Positions 56,283 through 64,000 of a stretch of DNA of 64,000 bases are shown here, in pieces; the stretch's first letter is position 1, and every line of letters starts with the position of its first letter. This DNA is from Microthrixaceae bacterium (lineage in GTDB: Bacteria > Actinomycetota > Acidimicrobiia > Acidimicrobiales > Acidimicrobilacustridaceae). Both the position numbers and the translations under genes were made by a program. The notes under the pieces were generated by a model, which was not told where the DNA came from, searched no databases, and saw only the letters and a list, made by a program, of their open reading frames with translations. The stretch covers positions 1 to 64,000 of the forward strand of contig CANFQA010000008.1 of the NCBI GenBank assembly GCA_947449015.1, read 5' to 3'.

Positions 56283-57744
56283 ACGACCGAGCGAGTTCCA
56301 GCAGGAGCCGCACCCCATAGCCCGTGCCACCGTTGGTGTTCTCGGCGTTGTCGCCCTCTGACCACCACGCGGTACCGGCAATATCAATATGGGCCCATGG
56401 GATACCCGCGCCGACGAACTCCTGCAGGAAGAGCCCCGCAGTGATGGTTCCGCCGCCCCGACCCTTCGAGATGTTGCGGAGATCGGCAACATCAGAGTCG
56501 ATCATCGGGCGGTACTCAGCGGGAAGCGGAAGCGGCCACATTCGTTCGCCGGCTCGCGCAGCAGCATCGGCAACCTGATCGCGCCATCCATCATCGTTGG
56601 CAAGCACCGCAGCGATGCGAGAGCCGAGCGCGATCTCGACTGCACCAGTGAGCGTGGCGAGGTCAACAATGGCGTCGGGCTTTGCTTCCGAAGCGAGACA
56701 CAACGCGTCGGCGAGGATGAGTCGTCCCTCGGCATCGGTGTTGAGCACCTCAACGGTGGTTCCGTTGCGAATGGTGAGAACATCGCCGGGACGGGTGGCG
56801 TCACCGTCGCTCATGTTGTCGGTCATTGGCAGATAACCAACCACGCGGCATTTGGGGGCGATGACCCGAACAGCGGAGAAGAACCCGAGCACAGCAGCAG
56901 CACCGCCCATGTCCATCTTCATGGTCATCATGCCTTCGCCGGTCTTGATGGAAAGGCCACCGGAATCGAACGTGATGCCCTTGCCCACAAGTGCGAGCGT
57001 TCGTTTGGCTCCAGACGGGTTGTAGGAGATCTCAACAAACTTCGGCTCCTCGGTGGAACCGCGATTAACGCCGAGTAGTCCACCGAGACCGAGGCGTTCG
57101 ATCTGAGCCCGTCCCATGACCTTGATAGCGAGGCCCTCGCGAGTGGCGATACGTCGGGCTTCAGCGGCAAGCGCAGTCGGAGTGAGCGTTCCACCGGGCC
57201 GATTCACAAGGTCGCGGGCGAGATTCTGCGCTTCAGCGATCGCGGCACCTTCGACAACTGCTGTTGCGGCCCGTGCCCCACCCGTGGCGACCAACGTGAC
57301 GCTCGCGAGCTTTGCGGTCTGGGCCTTCGACTTGAACTCTGTAAATCGGTATCCGCCGAGACCGGCACCCTCGGCAGCGGCGCGAATGAAATCGACCCGA
57401 TCAGCCGGATCGAGTTCCGCAATGATCGACCGAAGATCGATCGCCAGTCGCTTGACCTGCTTGGCAGCTCTCACTGCCTGCGCTGCGGCGCGTCGACAAC
57501 GATCCGAGGTCACCGCGCCAGCGTCACCAACACCAATGAGTGCGAACATCCGGCCAGAGTGATCAGCGACGATCACGACCTGATCAGCCCGACCGGCGAA
57601 TCCCTGAGTTTCCGGGGCGGTGGTCGGCACCCCCAGCGAGCGATAGGTGACCTTGGTGGACTCCTGCGTGGTTAGCAACACTGCAGTGAGCTCTGCGCTG
57701 GCCGGAGGGGTTCTGGCAATCGTGATCTTCACGGGATTGGTCAC
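56242..57744 (-). CDS. pepA: Leucyl aminopeptidase, M17 family
   Basis: The 500-residue protein has the M17 catalytic half with LVGKGITFDSGGLSIK, MKMDMGGAAAVLGFF, the signature NTDAEGRLILADAL and IVDLATLTGA, with metal-binding Lys, Asp and Glu residues in place. It cleaves N-terminal residues from peptides, usually as a hexamer. The start GTG 57744 has only weak upstream signals. It lies 35 nt downstream of the cobalamin adenosyltransferase gene and may share its transcript. Confidence 0.94.
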   Translation of the reverse strand: MTNPVKITIARTPPASAELTAVLLTTQESTKVTYRSLGVPTTAPETQGFAGRADQVVIVADHSGRMFALIGVGDAGAVTSDRCRRAAAQAVRAAKQVKRLAIDLRSIIAELDPADRVDFIRAAAEGAGLGGYRFTEFKSKAQTAKLASVTLVATGGARAATAVVEGAAIAEAQNLARDLVNRPGGTLTPTALAAEARRIATREGLAIKVMGRAQIERLGLGGLLGVNRGSTEEPKFVEISYNPSGAKRTLALVGKGITFDSGGLSIKTGEGMMTMKMDMGGAAAVLGFFSAVRVIAPKCRVVGYLPMTDNMSDGDATRPGDVLTIRNGTTVEVLNTDAEGRLILADALCLASEAKPDAIVDLATLTGAVEIALGSRIAAVLANDDGWRDQVADAAARAGERMWPLPLPAEYRPMIDSDVADLRNISKGRGGGTITAGLFLQEFVGAGIPWAHIDIAGTAWWSEGDNAENTNGGTGYGVRLLLELARSFNPPRRGSKASRS

Positions 57745-57779
57745 CTTGAGTTGTGTTGGTGGTCGTTACTGAAGCTTGA

Positions 57780-58316
57780 TCAGGGTCGTACCGAGCGGGT
57801 GGGCAGCGAGGTGCCCTCCTGCCAACGAGCGAGAGTCCAAAGCAGGTCGGAGAGACGATTGAGATAAGGAACAACGACACTGCCATCGACCACCGCAGGC
57901 ATGGAGTCGCGCTCAGCGCGGCGGACGACGGTGCGGGCCACATCGAGCAGCGCGCCAATGCGATTCTGGCCGGGCACGACGAACTCGGTTGGCGGGTCGA
58001 AACGCTCACTAATGGCATCGATGGTGGTTTCGAGCCGAGTGACCATTTCGTCCGATACCAACGTGGCGCCAGAGACCAATTTCTCCCGACTCGAGGGTTC
58101 GGTGGCGAGTTCGCCCATGAGTACCCAGAGATCCCGCTCGATCAGAAGCAAGATCTCCCCCAGTTCGGGATCGGCCTCGGCACGTGCCAGACCAATCGCC
58201 GCCTGCGCCTCATCGACTGCGCCATAGGCAGTCGGAGCAGCAGAATCCTTCGCCACCCTGCCGCCGTAGAGCAGCCCAGTCGTTCCGTCATCACCATGTC
58301 GCGTGTAGATCTTCAC
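57780..58316 (-). CDS. Cob(I)alamin adenosyltransferase, PduO type
   Basis: The 178-residue protein begins VKIYTRHGDDGTTGLLYGG, with YGAVDEAQAAIGLARAEA, FVVPGQNRIGALLDVART and VVRRAERDSM, the PduO pattern. It makes adenosylcobalamin from cob(I)alamin and ATP, the cofactor of the mutase at 26473. The GTG at 58316 follows TAGGCT by exactly 7 nt, so longer upstream frames are rejected. It is divergent from metH, another B12 enzyme. Confidence 0.93.
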   Translation of the reverse strand: MKIYTRHGDDGTTGLLYGGRVAKDSAAPTAYGAVDEAQAAIGLARAEADPELGEILLLIERDLWVLMGELATEPSSREKLVSGATLVSDEMVTRLETTIDAISERFDPPTEFVVPGQNRIGALLDVARTVVRRAERDSMPAVVDGSVVVPYLNRLSDLLWTLARWQEGTSLPTRSVRP

Positions 58317-58323
58317 GGGTGCG

Positions 58324-58329
58324 AGCCTA
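58324..58329 (-). promoter_or_regulatory. -10 box TAGGCT, leaderless start of the cobalamin adenosyltransferase gene
   Basis: Minus-strand TAGGCT lies 7 nt before GTG 58316. It decides the start. Confidence 0.6.
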
Positions 58330-58333
58330 CGTC

Positions 58334-58350
58334 GGTCGGGGTGCCCGACC
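58334..58350. repeat. Perfect inverted repeat in the adenosyltransferase/metH gap
   Basis: GGTCGGG and CCCGACC flank a GTG loop (7-bp stem). It lies just upstream of the adenosyltransferase -10 box and upstream of the metH one, where a regulator could bind. Further GGTCGG copies occur at 58396 and 58415 and CCGACC at 58439. Confidence 0.6.
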
Positions 58351-58384
58351 CCTACCGACCACCGGATCGGCTGCGGCCCTCTGA

Positions 58385-58615
58385 TAGATTCTGTAGGTCG
58401 GAGCTGTCCTGATGGGTCGGGCCAGAGCGCCCCAGCGACCGACCGGAATCCACACCCGATTGTTTCGTCCCGTTTCCTCGCGATCCGCTTTGACTGCTGC
58501 GCAGTTGCAGTGCGTCGAGGCCCCTCGCGGAATCTCTCGGTTGCTGCTCCGCCCCAACCCATCGTTGCCCGCAGATCGTTGATCTGCGCCTGCCCTTTCG
58601 CTCCAAGGAGTCACC
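58385..58615 (+). promoter_or_regulatory. metH promoter and long structured 5' leader
   Basis: TAGATT (58385-58390) is a likely -10 box, giving a leader of about 220 nt, very long for this genome. GGTCGG at 58396-58401 or 58415-58420 can pair with CCGACC at 58439-58444, two mutually exclusive folds. Near the gene, CGCAGATC (58570-58577) and GATCTGCG (58581-58588) form an 8-bp hairpin, followed by AAGGAG 5 nt before ATG 58616. No B12 box or SAM/SAH riboswitch core was recognised. Apart from these elements, the 299-bp gap 58317-58615, the largest in the window, shows no gene. Confidence 0.5.
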
Positions 58616-61600
58616 ATGAGCAGTTTCCTCGACGCAGCCCGCGAACGTGTCGTCATCTTCGATGGTGGCATGGGCACCGGCATCCAGTTGCGAGAGCTCA
58701 CGGCAGATGATTTCGGTGGCGAGGAACTCGAGGGGTGCAACGAACTGCTTGCGGTGACCAGGCCCGATGTGATCGGCGAGTTACATGCGGCATATCTCGA
58801 AGTCGGCTGCGAGGTCATCGAAACCGACACGTTCGGCGCCTTCGCCATTCCGCTTGGCGAATACGGGATCGCCGAGCGGACCCATGAACTCAATGTGGCT
58901 GCGGCTCGTCTTGCCAAGGATGTGGCATCGAGTTACGCCACGCCCGATCGGCCGCGATGGGTAGCTGGATCTATTGGACCGGGCACCAAGTTCCCATCGC
59001 TGGGGCAGATCCGATACGCAGAGTTACGCGATCACTATGAGCTGCAGAGCCATGGCCTGCTCACTGGCGGCGTAGACCTCATCATCATCGAAACCATGTT
59101 CGACCTGCTCACCGTGAAGGCCGCAATGAACGGCGCCAGGCGCGCCATGCGTTCGCTCGGTATCGATGTGCCATTGCAGGTGCAGGTCACGATGGAACTC
59201 ACCGGACGCATGCTCCCGGGCACCGAGATCGCTGCGGCGCTCGCCGCTATCGATCCGCTGCGCCCCGATGTCATCGGCATCAACTGCGCAACCGGTCCGG
59301 TCGAGATGGGTGAGCATCTGCGTCATCTCGCCGCGCATGCCCGCATGCCGATCTCCTGCATTCCTAATGCCGGCCTGCCCAGCGTGGTCGACGGCCACAT
59401 GCATTACGACCTCACCCCCGACCAGCTCGCCGAGCACCACGCACGATTCATCACCGAACTCGGCGTCAACATCGTCGGTGGATGCTGCGGAACGACGCCA
59501 GAGCATTTGGCTGCCGTCGTGGAGCGCTGCCGCGATCTCACCCCGGCGCCACGCACTCCGGTGCATGAAGCAGGTGCAACCTCGATTTACTCGCTCGTGC
59601 CGTTTGAGCAGGACACCTCGTTCATGATCATCGGCGAACGCACCAACGCCAACGGTTCGAAGAAGTTCCGTGATTCCATGCTTGAGGGCGATCTCGATAC
59701 CTGTGTTCAGATGGCTAAGGATCAGGTCAAGGAAGGTGCCCATGTCCTCGATCTCTGCGTCGACTACGTCGGCCGCGACGGCACCGACGACATGGACGCC
59801 ATCGCCCAGCTGTTCGCAACCCAGTCGAGTGTTCCGCTCGTTCTTGACTCCACCGAGCCGCAGGTACTCGAAGCCGGACTTTCTTGGCTCGGGGGACGCG
59901 CCATTCTCAACTCGGCCAACCTCGAGGACGGCGACCATGACGGCAGCCGCCTCGATCGCGTGATGAAACTGGCCAAGGAGTACGGGGCAGCAGTGATCTG
60001 TCTGTTGATCGATGAGGAGGGTCAAGCCCGTGACATCGAATGGAAACTGCGCATCGCCCATCGCATCCATGACCTCGCCGTCAATCGCTACGGCCTCGAG
60101 CCAAGCGATCTCATCTTCGATGCTCTGACATTCCCGCTTTCCACTGGCGACGACGACCTGCGCGGCGATGCCATCGCCACGATCGAGGCCATCCGTCGCA
60201 TCAAGAGCGAGATGCCCGGTGTGTTCACCACACTCGGAGTTTCCAATGTGTCGTTCGGCCTCAAGCCCGCCGCGCGCCATGTGCTCAATTCCGTATTCCT
60301 GCACGAGTGCGTGCAGGCCGGACTCGACTCCGCCATCGTGCATGCGGCGCGAATCATGCCCCTCAATCGTGTCCCCGATGAGCAGCGGCAAGTCTGCCTG
60401 GACCTCATTTACGACCGTCGTCGCGATGGCTACGACCCGCTCACCACGCTGCTCGACGTGTTCGCCGATGTGCAGGCAACCGAGGTTGAGCAGGAGGACC
60501 GCAGCGACTGGAGCATCGAACAACTCCTCAGCCAACGCATCATCGACGGTGACCGGGAAGATCTCGACCTCGCTCTCGACGAGGCGATGTCCAGCGGAAT
60601 CGAGCCGCTCATCATCATCAATGACATCCTGCTGGCCGGCATGAAGGTCGTGGGCGATCTCTTCGCCACTGGCGAGATGCAGCTCCCATTCGTTCTGCAG
60701 TCGGCAGAAACGATGAAGATGGCTGTCGCCCACCTTGAACAATTCATGGAGAAGTCCGATACCGGCGGCAAGGGACGCATTGTTCTGGCCACCGTCAAGG
60801 GCGACGTCCACGACATTGGCAAGAACCTCGTCGACATCATCCTCACCAACAACGGCTACGAGGTACACAACATCGGCATCAAGATCTCCATTGCGGAGAT
60901 GATCGAAAAGGCCATCGAAGTGAAGGCCGACGCCATCGGCATGAGCGGTCTGCTGGTGAAGTCCACACTCATTATGCGCGACAACCTCCAAGAGTTGAAT
61001 GCTCGCGGGCTTGCCGACATCCCAGTACTGCTTGGCGGCGCCGCGCTCACCCGTAGTTACGTCGAGCGCGACCTACGCGAGGTCTACGAGGGTCGTCTCT
61101 TCTACGGCAAAGACGCCTTCGAGGGCCTACGGGTCATGGATCGCCTCGGTGATATCAAGCGAGGCACTGAACCTGATGATGCCGACTGGGGTCGAGTTCC
61201 AAGCGAAAGCCGAGTGCCGGCCCGGTCTGGTTCCCGAGATGTCGAAACGCCATCTGCTCCCCTGCCGGCTCGCTCGCCAGAGGTGGCACTCGACAATCGC
61301 GTCTTCACGCCACCATTCCTTGGCTCCCAGGTGATCAAAGGCATCGCCATTGACGACATCGCCGCCTACATCAACGAGACCGCGCTATTCCGCAACCAGT
61401 GGCAGTTCCGCCCGGAAAAGAATTCCGACGGATCAGTGGAATCCGATGAGGGGTTCAAGGACCGCATCCGTTCCATCCTGCGCTCACAACTCGCTGAGGC
61501 CAAAGCAAGCGACATGCTGATCCCGCAGGTGGTCTATGGATATTTCCCGGCGAATAGCGACGGAACCGATCTCGTCATTTGGACCGACGACACGCGCACA

Positions 61601-62110
61601 ACCGAGCGCATGCGCTTCAGCTACCCACGCCAACATGAAGCACCGCACCTGTGCATTGCTGATTTTTTTCGGCCTGTTGGATCGGCCGAGCCTGATTATG
61701 CGGCGTTCCACATTGTCACCATGGGTCAGCGAGTCAGCGATCTGGCCGCCGACCTCTTCGCCCAGAACCGCTACCAGGAGTACCTGTTGGTGCATGGCTT
61801 GGGTGTCGAGATGGCCGAAGCGCTGGCCGAGTACTGGCACCATCGTGTCCGTACCGAATGGGGTTACGTGGATGAAGACGGCCCCTCACTCGCTGGCCTC
61901 TTCCGTCAGCAGTACCGCGGCGGACGCTACTCCTGGGGCTATCCGGCCTGTCCTGATCTCGAGGACAACATGGCAGTTGCTGCATTGCTCGATGCCGGAC
62001 GTATTGGCATCAACGTCAATGAAGACACCGGATTCCAGTACCAACCAGAGCAGACCACCTCGGCGCTCATCTGCCATCACCCACAGGCGAAGTACTTCAT
62101 CGCTCGCTGA
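58616..62110 (+). CDS. metH: Cobalamin-dependent methionine synthase
   Basis: The 1164-residue protein has all MetH modules in order: homocysteine domain with GINCATGP and GGCCGTTPEH (zinc Cys), pterin domain with IIGERTNANGSKKF, the B12 cap, the B12 domain with DVHDIGKNLVDIIL (cobalt-ligand His near 732), and the AdoMet reactivation domain (about 900-1164) ending YFPANSDGTD, VHGLGVEMAEALAEYWH and RRGYSWGYPACP-like residues. A Ser/Pro/Arg linker (about 849-890) joins the last two. It transfers methyl from methyltetrahydrofolate to homocysteine. Start and ribosome site are clear. Confidence 0.97.
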   Translation: MSSFLDAARERVVIFDGGMGTGIQLRELTADDFGGEELEGCNELLAVTRPDVIGELHAAYLEVGCEVIETDTFGAFAIPLGEYGIAERTHELNVAAARLAKDVASSYATPDRPRWVAGSIGPGTKFPSLGQIRYAELRDHYELQSHGLLTGGVDLIIIETMFDLLTVKAAMNGARRAMRSLGIDVPLQVQVTMELTGRMLPGTEIAAALAAIDPLRPDVIGINCATGPVEMGEHLRHLAAHARMPISCIPNAGLPSVVDGHMHYDLTPDQLAEHHARFITELGVNIVGGCCGTTPEHLAAVVERCRDLTPAPRTPVHEAGATSIYSLVPFEQDTSFMIIGERTNANGSKKFRDSMLEGDLDTCVQMAKDQVKEGAHVLDLCVDYVGRDGTDDMDAIAQLFATQSSVPLVLDSTEPQVLEAGLSWLGGRAILNSANLEDGDHDGSRLDRVMKLAKEYGAAVICLLIDEEGQARDIEWKLRIAHRIHDLAVNRYGLEPSDLIFDALTFPLSTGDDDLRGDAIATIEAIRRIKSEMPGVFTTLGVSNVSFGLKPAARHVLNSVFLHECVQAGLDSAIVHAARIMPLNRVPDEQRQVCLDLIYDRRRDGYDPLTTLLDVFADVQATEVEQEDRSDWSIEQLLSQRIIDGDREDLDLALDEAMSSGIEPLIIINDILLAGMKVVGDLFATGEMQLPFVLQSAETMKMAVAHLEQFMEKSDTGGKGRIVLATVKGDVHDIGKNLVDIILTNNGYEVHNIGIKISIAEMIEKAIEVKADAIGMSGLLVKSTLIMRDNLQELNARGLADIPVLLGGAALTRSYVERDLREVYEGRLFYGKDAFEGLRVMDRLGDIKRGTEPDDADWGRVPSESRVPARSGSRDVETPSAPLPARSPEVALDNRVFTPPFLGSQVIKGIAIDDIAAYINETALFRNQWQFRPEKNSDGSVESDEGFKDRIRSILRSQLAEAKASDMLIPQVVYGYFPANSDGTDLVIWTDDTRTTERMRFSYPRQHEAPHLCIADFFRPVGSAEPDYAAFHIVTMGQRVSDLAADLFAQNRYQEYLLVHGLGVEMAEALAEYWHHRVRTEWGYVDEDGPSLAGLFRQQYRGGRYSWGYPACPDLEDNMAVAALLDAGRIGINVNEDTGFQYQPEQTTSALICHHPQAKYFIAR

Positions 62111-62116
62111 GCGCTC

Positions 62117-62971
62117 TCAGGACAGCAACGCCCGAGCCACCAGGTCGATCCCGAATGCTGTGAGGATCGCTAAATACAACAGACCCGTCGCAGCCATCAC
62201 CGCGGAATAGGCCCGTTCCTTGAGCGCCAGCCTTGTGGTGATCACTAAGCCGATCGTGGTGATGACACAGGCGATCCAGAACCATGTCAGCAGCCCGCCG
62301 TAGCCATCATCGATAGTGCCGTTGATGGCGGAAATCATTCCCGTTGGCACCAACAACAACGCAACCTCGGGGATCCAGAGCCAGCCGGTCCAGCGAACCA
62401 TCTCGAGCAGAGCGCCCCGAGCGAGGCCAGGCTGCACCAAATACCAATGGCCCAGCAGCATGGCATCGGTGACCGCTCCGAGAAACAGCGCGCCGACAAC
62501 GAACCGGGCCACCGCCAGCCAAGCCGGTCCACCTGCCGCCAATGCCGAGGCGACCACGCCCACGAATCCGATGGCCGGCGCGACGAGATCGAGTCGTGGA
62601 TCGAACTCTCGCACCTGCGCGTCCTTGACCGCCGCAGCACGTTCAATGCCAGTCATCTCGGCGACGCGTGCAGAGCGAGCGTCAACGAGATCATTCTGTC
62701 CTGACACGCCGGCCCGACGACGCACAATCGACGAGACCAACACGCCGACGGCGACCACTCCGACCAGCAGCGCTGAGATGTCGCGCACCGGCAACGGATC
62801 TATCACTTCGGTGCCTACCCAGAACGCACCGAAGGCCATAAGCGCATAGGTGCCGCGCATGAGCCACCCATAGCCAAGCGATACCTCGCGGCGACGTGTG
62901 GTGACCCACAGGAAAAGCAAGCCTCCAGTGGCCCACTGAAGAAGGAACGAGGCGGCATCGAAATCGATCAT
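62117..62971 (-). CDS. Multi-spanning membrane protein of unknown function
   Basis: The 284-residue protein has about eight hydrophobic segments (for example FLLQWATGGLLFLWVTT, DISALLVGVVAVGVLVSSIV, LTWFWIACVITTIGLVITTR). A charged cytoplasmic loop near 95-125 separates the first three from the rest. A DAMLLGHWYLVQPGL segment holds polar residues inside the membrane region. No family was recognised. It lies between metH (6-bp convergent gap) and the M24 peptidase, 18 nt downstream of the latter. Confidence 0.72.
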   Translation of the reverse strand: MIDFDAASFLLQWATGGLLFLWVTTRRREVSLGYGWLMRGTYALMAFGAFWVGTEVIDPLPVRDISALLVGVVAVGVLVSSIVRRRAGVSGQNDLVDARSARVAEMTGIERAAAVKDAQVREFDPRLDLVAPAIGFVGVVASALAAGGPAWLAVARFVVGALFLGAVTDAMLLGHWYLVQPGLARGALLEMVRWTGWLWIPEVALLLVPTGMISAINGTIDDGYGGLLTWFWIACVITTIGLVITTRLALKERAYSAVMAATGLLYLAILTAFGIDLVARALLS

Positions 62972-62989
62972 GTTGTGTGGGTCCCGAAA

Positions 62990-64000
62990 TCAGGCATCGA
63001 CAACAACCAGCGAATGATTGGCACGGTTCAGCGCCTCGGGACCCGATGCGCTGGTGGCGACGATGTCTTCGAGTCGGAAGCCGAAGCGACCAGGCAGGTA
63101 GATGCCTGGCTCGACCGAATACACATTGCCCACCTCGAGGCGGTGGGTGTTGCCGGCCACGATGTAGGGATCTTCATGTTCCTCAACCCCGATGCCATGC
63201 CCGGTGCGGTGCATGAACCACTCCCCCAAGCCAGCAGACTCGATGATGGAGCGGGCGGCTGCATCGACTGACTCGCAGGTGGCCCCCACGCTCCCGGCCG
63301 CAACCGCGCTGCGTTGGGCCTCGTCGAGTACCGCATAGACCTCGAGCATCTCGGCCGAGGGCTCGCCGGTGACAACGCATCGGGTGATGTCAGAGCAGTA
63401 TCCGGCTCCGCTGGCTGAGAGCATGGTTCCGCCGAAATCACACAGGACGACCTCGTTGCGGCCAATCACTCGGGAACCCGGCTCATGATGCGGACTGGCC
63501 GCGTTCTCGCCGGCGGCAACAATGGCGAAATTCACCCGGTGATGCCCAGCGGCGAGGATGCGTCGGCCCAGTTCCGCGGACACCTCTGCCTCGGTGCGGC
63601 CAATAAGCGCAATATCTCCGGCCTGAAGCTCAGAAGCGATGCGATCGACAGCGGCGGCGGCAGTGCGCAGCATGTCCAGCTCCGCCGGTTCCTTCACTGC
63701 TCGCAGCGGTCCCAGCACCTCCGACGCATTGGAGAATGCAACGCCATGCAAACGGCGCTGGAGTTCAACGAGGAACTGCGACCAGGTGCGATTCCCGATC
63801 GCCGCAGTCGATGCGCCCCCAACGAGCTCGGCAACGATGTCGACGGGATTCTCCGTTTCGCCCCAACCCCGAAGATCGAAGACCTCGGTGTCGTGACGCA
63901 CCCGGGGCACCTCGAGTTTCGGCACCACCAGGGTGGCGCGGTCATGGAGCGGCACAACCAGCATGGTGAGACGTTCGAGCGGCATCGCCTCGTACCCGAC
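62990..64000 (-). CDS. M24-family aminopeptidase, Xaa-Pro type (5' end outside window)
   Basis: The frame remains open to the right edge, so the N-terminus is missing; about 336 residues are visible. The pita-bread domain has LCDFGG (first metal Asp), YCSDITRCVV, HRTGHGIGVEEHEDP (metal His), YSVEPGIYLPG and FRLEDIVA (metal Glu residues), matching proline peptidases such as PepQ and PepP. It hydrolyses Xaa-Pro bonds with two metal ions. The internal ATG near 63985 is not the true start, because the reading frame continues past it with VGYEA. Confidence 0.92.
   Translation of the reverse strand, partial: VGYEAMPLERLTMLVVPLHDRATLVVPKLEVPRVRHDTEVFDLRGWGETENPVDIVAELVGGASTAAIGNRTWSQFLVELQRRLHGVAFSNASEVLGPLRAVKEPAELDMLRTAAAAVDRIASELQAGDIALIGRTEAEVSAELGRRILAAGHHRVNFAIVAAGENAASPHHEPGSRVIGRNEVVLCDFGGTMLSASGAGYCSDITRCVVTGEPSAEMLEVYAVLDEAQRSAVAAGSVGATCESVDAAARSIIESAGLGEWFMHRTGHGIGVEEHEDPYIVAGNTHRLEVGNVYSVEPGIYLPGRFGFRLEDIVATSASGPEALNRANHSLVVVDA

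Noticed and set aside
58317-58615. Cobalamin or SAH riboswitch upstream of metH.
   Set aside because: I looked for a B12 box and the conserved SAM/SAH cores and saw none; it is reported only as an unassigned structured leader.
59024-60991. A 655-codon open frame on the minus strand opposite metH.
   Set aside because: It mirrors the codon pattern of metH, which is unmistakable, and its translation shows no known motif or sensible composition.

Overview
The window is a dense stretch of about 60% GC actinobacterial chromosome with about 50 genes and almost no spacer. No rRNA, tRNA, CRISPR array or insertion sequence was seen. The gene set (coenzyme F420 enzymes CofD and CofE, a rhodanese-MoeB fusion, an LpdA-type flavoprotein, a biotin carboxylase-BCCP fusion, homodimer-type methylmalonyl-CoA mutase) and the many leaderless starts behind a TANNNT -10 box point to a high-GC actinobacterium. 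A free-living member of class Acidimicrobiia is my best guess; this is inference, not a database result.

Layout. 1-15932 is a cell-surface glycan region: a large membrane glycosyltransferase cut by the left edge, a short membrane-type protein, a GT4, rmd and gmd (GDP-rhamnose branch), cofD and cofE (F420), then on the minus strand a GalE-like epimerase, manC, a His-rich anchored protein, three GT4 enzymes and a LytR-CpsA-Psr ligase. 16016-29636 is mostly metabolism: pabB-pabC, birA, acyl-CoA carboxylase alpha, an amino-acid-dehydrogenase-like enzyme, a GT-C membrane enzyme, RDD protein, LpdA-like reductase, FetAB metal exporter, methylmalonyl-CoA mutase and its GTPase MeaB. 29633-50940 is a second glycan region: a GT2-GT2-GT4 fusion, a Wzm/Wzt ABC exporter with a C-terminal glycan-recognition domain, more glycosyltransferases, rmlD-rmlB-rmlC, a methyltransferase, a GH25 lysozyme, a Wzx-like flippase, a GT-C-like membrane protein, rmlA, and a lipoprotein sharing C-terminal repeats with the lysozyme. 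51042-64000 holds a sulfur-carrier activating enzyme with a striking palindrome upstream, a sirtuin, two mirrored GT2/DUF2304 modules, an unknown protein, leucyl aminopeptidase, cobalamin adenosyltransferase and methionine synthase metH with a long structured leader, an unknown membrane protein and an M24 aminopeptidase cut by the right edge.

How it fits together. Two activated deoxysugar routes are encoded: mannose-1-P to GDP-mannose (manC) to GDP-4-keto-6-deoxymannose (gmd) to GDP-rhamnose (rmd), and glucose-1-P to dTDP-L-rhamnose (rmlA, B, C, D). About a dozen glycosyltransferases, one ABC exporter, one flippase and an LCP ligase would build, export and attach rhamnose-containing wall glycans, with two secreted muralytic proteins for wall remodelling. 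B12 is a second theme: methylmalonyl-CoA mutase, MeaB, cobalamin adenosyltransferase and MetH.

No wholly new system is proven. The most unusual items are paired beta-rich insertions in two adjacent glycosyltransferases, the shared repeat domain on two different muralytic enzymes, the mirrored GT2/DUF2304 modules, the His-rich anchored protein, the 25-bp palindrome upstream of the MoeB-like gene and the metH leader.
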